A DNA stretch of 64,000 bases from Verrucosispora sioxanthis (GTDB lineage Bacteria; Actinomycetota; Actinomycetes; Mycobacteriales; Micromonosporaceae), in contig NZ_SAIY01000006.1 in the NCBI RefSeq assembly GCF_010560025.1, forward strand, positions 248,001 to 312,000, given 5' to 3'. The notes beneath the pieces were generated by a model that was given only the letters and a program-made list of their open reading frames with translations, was not told the origin of the DNA and ran no database searches. Position numbers and translations under genes: made by a program. Of the stretch, positions 60,507 to 64,000 are shown in pieces; positions within the stretch are counted from its first letter, which is position 1; each line of letters opens with the position of its first letter.

Positions 60507-61029
60507 CCGTCGACTCTAACGTCAGATCGGGCCGGGGGCTCAGTTCCGGCACCTCGACGGCGACCGGCCCGGTGGTGAGCAGGTCGGTGAGCCAACCGTG
60601 CCCGGGCAGTTGGCCGTAGGGCTGGATGTCGATCCACGGCCGCAGCACGAAGGCCCGCAGATGTGCCCGGGGATGCGGCAGGGTCAACTCGGGATCGGCG
60701 CTGAACACCGGGCGGTCGTCGTCGGTCCACACCGCGACGACGTCGACGTCGAGCGTGCGGGGACCGAAGCGCCGTTCCGGGTCCCGGACCCGACCGGCGG
60801 CGTCCTCCGCCGCCCGGGCCCGCGCCAACCAGTCGTAGGGATCGGCGTTCGGGTCCGCGGCCAGCAGCACGGCGTTCAGGTACGTCGGCTGCTCGGTGTC
60901 ACCCCACGGCGGCGTCTCGTAGACCCCGGAGACCAGCAGGACACTGTCACCGAGGACGGTCAGGGCGGTGCGCAGGTGGGCGAGTCGGTCACCGAGGTTG
61001 CTGCCCAGGGAGAGCACGGCGCGGGTCAT
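60502..61029 (-). CDS. folK: 2-amino-4-hydroxy-6-hydroxymethyldihydropteridine pyrophosphokinase
   Basis: 175 aa. Transfers pyrophosphate from ATP to hydroxymethyldihydropterin in folate synthesis. SLGSNLGDRLAHLRTAL, VSGVYETPPWGDTEQPTYLNAV and the signature RFGPRTLDVDVV followed by LPHPRAHLRAFVLRPW are all present. ATG 61029 overlaps the folB stop (ATGA), so folP-folB-folK form a coupled operon. Confidence 0.96.
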   Translation of the reverse strand: MTRAVLSLGSNLGDRLAHLRTALTVLGDSVLLVSGVYETPPWGDTEQPTYLNAVLLAADPNADPYDWLARARAAEDAAGRVRDPERRFGPRTLDVDVVAVWTDDDRPVFSADPELTLPHPRAHLRAFVLRPWIDIQPYGQLPGHGWLTDLLTTGPVAVEVPELSPRPDLTLESTA

Positions 61030-61391
61030 CGGGTACGCGTCCGGCGCATCGTCACGGCCACGTCGGTGAAGGCGTGCGGCACCGGGGCCTCGGGCTTGTG
61101 CACCGTGACCGTCACGCCGGACACCCGCGGATCCACCAGGCAGACCTCGATCAGTCGATCGGCGAGGGTCTCGATCAGGTTGACCGGCTCGCCGGTGACC
61201 ACCTCGACCAACCGCTCGGCCAACTCGCCGTAGTGCACCGTGTCCCGCACGTCGTCGGACCGGGCGGCCGGTCCCAGATCGAGTTCGAGCACCGCGTCCA
61301 CCACGAACTCCTGGCCGTTCGCGCGTTCGAAGTCGTACACCCCGTGCCGGCCGCGCGCCCGCAGGCCGGTCAGCTCGATCCGGTCGGTCAT
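61026..61391 (-). CDS. folB: Dihydroneopterin aldolase
   Basis: 121 aa. RIELTGLRARGRHGVYDFERANGQEFVVDAVLELDL is the family N-terminus with the catalytic Glu region, DTVHYGELAERLVEVV follows, and LIETLADRLIEVCL and VTVHKPEAPVPHAFTDVAVTMRR close the T-fold. ATG 61391 overlaps the restored folP stop. Confidence 0.95.
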   Translation of the reverse strand: MTDRIELTGLRARGRHGVYDFERANGQEFVVDAVLELDLGPAARSDDVRDTVHYGELAERLVEVVTGEPVNLIETLADRLIEVCLVDPRVSGVTVTVHKPEAPVPHAFTDVAVTMRRTRTR

Positions 61392-62328
61392 CGCCGCCCC
61401 CGCCCGTCGACCGCGGACCACTCGGCGGCGTCCGACGGCACGACCCGACCGGCCGCCGACCCGGCGGACGCGGTGTCGGCAGCCGACGGAGCGGCCAACC
61501 GGGGACGGCCGGTGGCCCGCCAGACGGCGAGCGCGTCGACGGTGGCACGCACGTCGTGCACGCGTACCCCCAGGCGCCGGCGGCCACCGCGAGCAGGCTG
61601 GTGGCGACGGTGGCCGCCGTCCGGCCGTCGGTCGCCCGGGGCACGCCGTCGGGGCCGGCCAGCAGTTGACCCAGATACGACTTGCGGCTCGCGCCGAACA
61701 GCAGCGGGTAGCCGAGTTCGACCAGTTCGGGCAGCCGGGCGCTGAGCTGCCAGTTGTGGGCGGCGTTCTTGGCGAAGCCGAGGCCCGGATCGATGATGAT
61801 CTGATCCGGGCCGATCCCGGCGGCGAGGGCCGCGTCCACGCGCTGGCCGAGTTCGGCACGGACGTCGGCGACCACGTCACCGTAGCTGGCCAACTCGTTC
61901 ATCCGGCGGGAGTGGCCGCGCCAGTGCATCAGCACCCAGGGACAGCCGGCATCCCGGACCACCCCGACCATGTCGGGATCCGCGAGACCCCCCGAGACGT
62001 CGTTGACCACGATCGCGCCGGCCTGTAGCGCCGCGACGGCGACCCGGGCCCGGGTGGTGTCGATGCTGACCGGAACGCCCGCCGCGGCCAGCTCGCGGAT
62101 GACCGGCACCACGCGGGCGGCCTCGGTCTCCGCGTCCACCCGGTCGGCACCCGGCCGGGTCGACTCTCCACCGACATCCACCAACTCCGCGCCGTCGGCA
62201 CGCAGCCGGACGCCGTGTGCGACGGCGGCGTCGACGTCGGCGTAGCGTCCGCCGTCGGAGAACGAGTCGGGCGTGACGTTCAGGACGCCCATCACCACCG
62301 GGGCCGGAGCCCGTACCAGATCGGTCAC
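61388..62328 (-). CDS. folP: Dihydropteroate synthase (C-terminus frameshifted)
   Basis: About 313 aa once corrected. VMGVLNVTPDSFSDGG is the pterin/phosphate signature, GESTRPGADRV the pABA loop, and NDVSGG, IIDPGLGFAKNAAHNW and LFGASRKSYLG complete the barrel. The frame is lost at a C5 run (61567-61571). One more base there gives GAWGVRVHDVRATVDAL and a tail ending ...AEWSAVDGRGRR, whose TGA overlaps the folB ATG. The enzyme core up to LLAVAAGAWG is intact before the shift. GTG 62328, seven bases after TACCGT, suggests a leaderless start. Confidence 0.9.
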
Positions 62329-62671
62329 GAGTAGGACGGTACCGGCCCGGCCGCCCCTCGCAGACGGCCCGGTCGTGCATCCTGACATGCCAATTGGAAC
62401 AGGTGTACGATCGGTCGTCCGGGTCGGTTCGGGCAGCATTTTCGCGGCTTGTCGCAAAGAGGGGCGGCCCGTACGCTGTGGAATTGTCCAGCATCGAGAT
62501 GGCGACGGTTGGAGGGAGGGCCGAAGCGGGACAACCCACCCAAAAATCGCCACCCTTCGTGGCGGTTGTCGTACGCAGGGTTCCGAGCACTGCGCACAGT
62601 GAGCACCGATCCCGCAAGGCTTGCCTACTGCACCACCGCGGCGCCGCCGGCCGCGACTTGGGGAGGTTTCA
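62329..62671. other. Intergenic region upstream of the secretion-like locus
   Basis: 343 bases between folP (minus) and the first secretion-like gene (plus). Open frames here lack codon bias. AT-richer patches (GCATTTTCGCGG at about 62437, CCAAAAATCGCC at about 62538) and GTACGCTGTGGAATTGTC near 62471 could hold the plus-strand promoter. No gene or riboswitch is recognised. Confidence 0.4.
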
Positions 62672-62989
62672 GTGATCGCCATCGAGCTGATGGAAACGGC
62701 GTCCACAAGCGCCCTCCACCTGCTCTCCACCCTGGTGTCGTCGATTCCGCTCGCCGCGGAGGAACCGAAGGGGATCGACACCGAGGGCGTCGTCACCTTC
62801 TTCGCCAGCAAGATCGCGCCGATCCTGCTCGCCGTGCTGGGCGTCATCTTCATCGGCCGCGCCAGCCGGGGCGAGATCTCGAAGGTGCTGACCAGCTCGG
62901 CCATCGCGATCGTCGGGTTGGCCTTCATCGCCGGAGCCGCCACCCTCTTCTTCATCGGCGACTTCCTGATCAACCTGATCTTCGAATAG
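62672..62989 (+). CDS. Small two-helix membrane protein, VirB2-like
   Basis: 105 aa. An N-terminal hydrophobic stretch (ALHLLSTLVSSIPLA) possibly cleaved as a signal sequence is followed by a short acidic loop and two membrane helices (ILLAVLGVIFIGRA; AIAIVGLAFIAGAATLFFIGDFLINLIF) joined by a basic turn (RASRGEISK). That is the shape of VirB2/TrbC-type pilins of type IV secretion systems, though short length makes homology uncertain. GTG 62672 follows GGGGAGG. A VirB3-like gene follows 13 bp later. Confidence 0.7.
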   Translation: MIAIELMETASTSALHLLSTLVSSIPLAAEEPKGIDTEGVVTFFASKIAPILLAVLGVIFIGRASRGEISKVLTSSAIAIVGLAFIAGAATLFFIGDFLINLIFE

Positions 62990-63002
62990 ACGCGGGCACG
63001 AG

Positions 63003-63365
63003 ATGCGGCTGCGCACCGACGACGACATCTACCGGGCTCGCCTGGTCTATCTCGGGCCGCCCGGCTACACCCTTCCGGTCCACCTGCCGTACGCCCAGTA
63101 CGGGCTGTTCATGCTGCTCGTCCCCCTCTACATGTTCATCCACTGGCTGTTCACGCTGCGGGTCGAACTCTTCCCCGCCTGGGAGATCGCCCTCGCGATC
63201 GTGACCACCTCGTTCGTCTTCCGGTACGTCGACCCGGACCGTCCGGCGCGCATGGTGATCCGTACCGCGCTGACCGACTGGCGACGAACCCGGGAGCCGG
63301 CCGCCGAGCAGCGCGATCCGCGCCTGGTCGGCAGCAGGATCAGGATCCGGGAGGAACTGGCATGA
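63003..63365 (+). CDS. Small membrane protein, VirB3/PrgI-like
   Basis: 120 aa. A cytosolic N-terminus (RLRTDDDIYRARLVYLGPPGYTLP) precedes a hydrophobic hairpin (YGLFMLLVPLYMFIHWLF; WEIALAIVTTSFVFRYV) and a basic C-terminal tail (RTALTDWRRTREP). Size, position after a VirB2-like gene and before a long coding region match the VirB3/PrgI slot of type IV-like loci. The stop overlaps an ATG (ATGA) at 63362. Confidence 0.7.
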   Translation: MRLRTDDDIYRARLVYLGPPGYTLPVHLPYAQYGLFMLLVPLYMFIHWLFTLRVELFPAWEIALAIVTTSFVFRYVDPDRPARMVIRTALTDWRRTREPAAEQRDPRLVGSRIRIREELA

Positions 63366-63418
63366 CCGGCTGCACGCCGTACGGGCCGAACGAGGACACG
63401 GGCAGGGCGATCGCATGA
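63362..63418 (+). CDS. Possible 18-aa coupling peptide
   Basis: ATG 63362 overlaps the VirB3-like stop and encodes MTGCTPYGPNEDTGRAIA, ending TGA 63416-63418, which in turn overlaps the ATG of the next gene. Two ATGA junctions in a row suggest a short frame that passes ribosomes on. It could also be a remnant of a longer gene start. Confidence 0.35.
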   Translation: MTGCTPYGPNEDTGRAIA

Positions 63419-64000
63419 GCCGCTCCGCCACGCCGGGATCCCCGGCCGGACGTCCGGCCGCACCACACGGTAACCGTGCGCGTTCATTCGACTACCCGGA
63501 AGCCGATGGGCTGGATGAGACCACGCTGGACCCGGCACTCGCCACCACCCCGGCGCACGGCAGCGTCGGTGTGTTCCAGGCACCCCGCCCGCCGCAGCGC
63601 CGAGCGGCTCCGGCCGATTCGGCCCCGGCCAGCCGGGACGGCGCGGACATCGACTCACCGTTCCTCGACCTCTTCGGTGGCGCGTACCCCCGGCCCGGTG
63701 CCGCCCAGCGGGGCAACGGGCACCGCACGAGCCTTGCCGCAGCAGCCGCATCCGCACCGCCGCCCGCCGTCGGGCCCGCACCGGCAGCCCGTCGAGCGGC
63801 TCCGCCACCGGCGCCGCCCGCGCCACCGCGACCGCCCGACCCGGCGCCGGCCACGCCACCCGGCCGCTTGGTCGAGGGCCCGGCGCCGGCCACGAACACG
63901 CCGCCGGCTCCGCCCCGGATGGCACCCAACCCGGCGGACCGGTTGCCGACCGCCCGGCCGCCCGCCGACGACCGGCCCACCGGCGACGACCGCCCGCTCG
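63415..64000 (+). CDS. Proline-rich N-terminal part of a large protein, runs off the right edge
   Basis: ATG 63415 opens 195 codons with no stop before the edge. The visible part is disordered: an N-terminal segment with SFDYPEADGLDETTLDP and IDSPFLDLFGGAYPRPG, then long Pro/Ala repeats (PPAVGPAPAARRAAPPPAPP, PPGRLVEGPAPATNTPPAPP). In similar actinobacterial loci the next component is a VirB4-type ATPase, and this may be its proline-rich extension or a separate protein. The catalytic part is not in the window. Confidence 0.65.
   Translation, partial: MSRSATPGSPAGRPAAPHGNRARSFDYPEADGLDETTLDPALATTPAHGSVGVFQAPRPPQRRAAPADSAPASRDGADIDSPFLDLFGGAYPRPGAAQRGNGHRTSLAAAAASAPPPAVGPAPAARRAAPPPAPPAPPRPPDPAPATPPGRLVEGPAPATNTPPAPPRMAPNPADRLPTARPPADDRPTGDDRPL

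Noticed and set aside
62394..62675. A 93-codon plus-strand frame upstream of the VirB2-like gene.
   Set aside because: No ribosome-binding site, no codon bias and no family features; it ends just inside the start of the next gene, whose own GGGGAGG start signal is clear.

Overview
The window is chromosomal DNA from a high-GC actinomycete, most likely a member of the Micromonosporaceae (Micromonospora, Salinispora or Actinoplanes type). The signs are G/C-ending codons throughout, many GTG and leaderless starts, lsr2, carD, a DUF397 protein, DUF3180 beside folK, and the interspersed MSERSER-coding repeat. The assignment is an inference from gene content and style. There is no rRNA, tRNA, CRISPR array, prophage or transposase gene.

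Layout. 0.1-7 kb: fumC and a class I fumarase side by side, a beta-propeller protein, an MFS exporter and its divergent ArsR-like regulator with a palindromic operator. 7.2-20 kb: tyrosine/homogentisate catabolism in two blocks. The first is an Lrp-type regulator with hppD, two RDD membrane proteins and an aminotransferase. The second is hmgA divergent from an unknown gene and fahA. Between them lies a small surface-protein module (two WxL-like paralogues and a DUF916-type membrane protein), then a beta-propeller protein, an SRPBCC protein and a DUF397 protein. 19.9-24.7 kb: a TPR protein, ispF-ispD-carD and two exported or membrane proteins. 24.7-28.7 kb: a type III polyketide synthase cluster with an acyl-CoA-dehydrogenase-like flavoprotein, a methyltransferase and a UbiA prenyltransferase. 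28.8-39 kb: a lipoprotein, radA-disA, an exported protein, an ACT protein with def, mutY, a C39-like peptidase and clpC. 39.4-49.3 kb: the conserved actinobacterial run lsr2-lysS-(methyltransferase)-coaX-nadC-nadB-(lipoprotein)-panD-panC-DUF2520, covering CoA, NAD and pantothenate synthesis. 49.4-60.5 kb: a MidA-type methyltransferase next to an orphan nuoD, a betaine/choline-type ABC importer and membrane proteins. 60.5-62.3 kb: folK-folB-folP. 62.7 kb to the right edge: the start of what looks like a type IV-secretion-like locus.

Three points stand out. First, a palindromic repeat with 23-bp arms occurs three times, and two copies lie inside the MidA reading frame at lengths that preserve frame. 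Second, the betaine-type binding protein appears circularly permuted: the segment normally at its C-terminus sits directly after the lipobox. Third, an unannotated barrel-like protein sits exactly between hmgA and fahA, where a maleylacetoacetate isomerase would be expected.

A caution for users: about ten genes need single-base corrections, mostly in short G/C runs, to restore clear family sequences (RDD leader, WxL-like pair, 14.3-15.6 kb, 23.4-24.0 kb, the methyltransferase at 27 kb, DUF2520, MidA, folP). Several of these are probably assembly errors rather than real pseudogenes.
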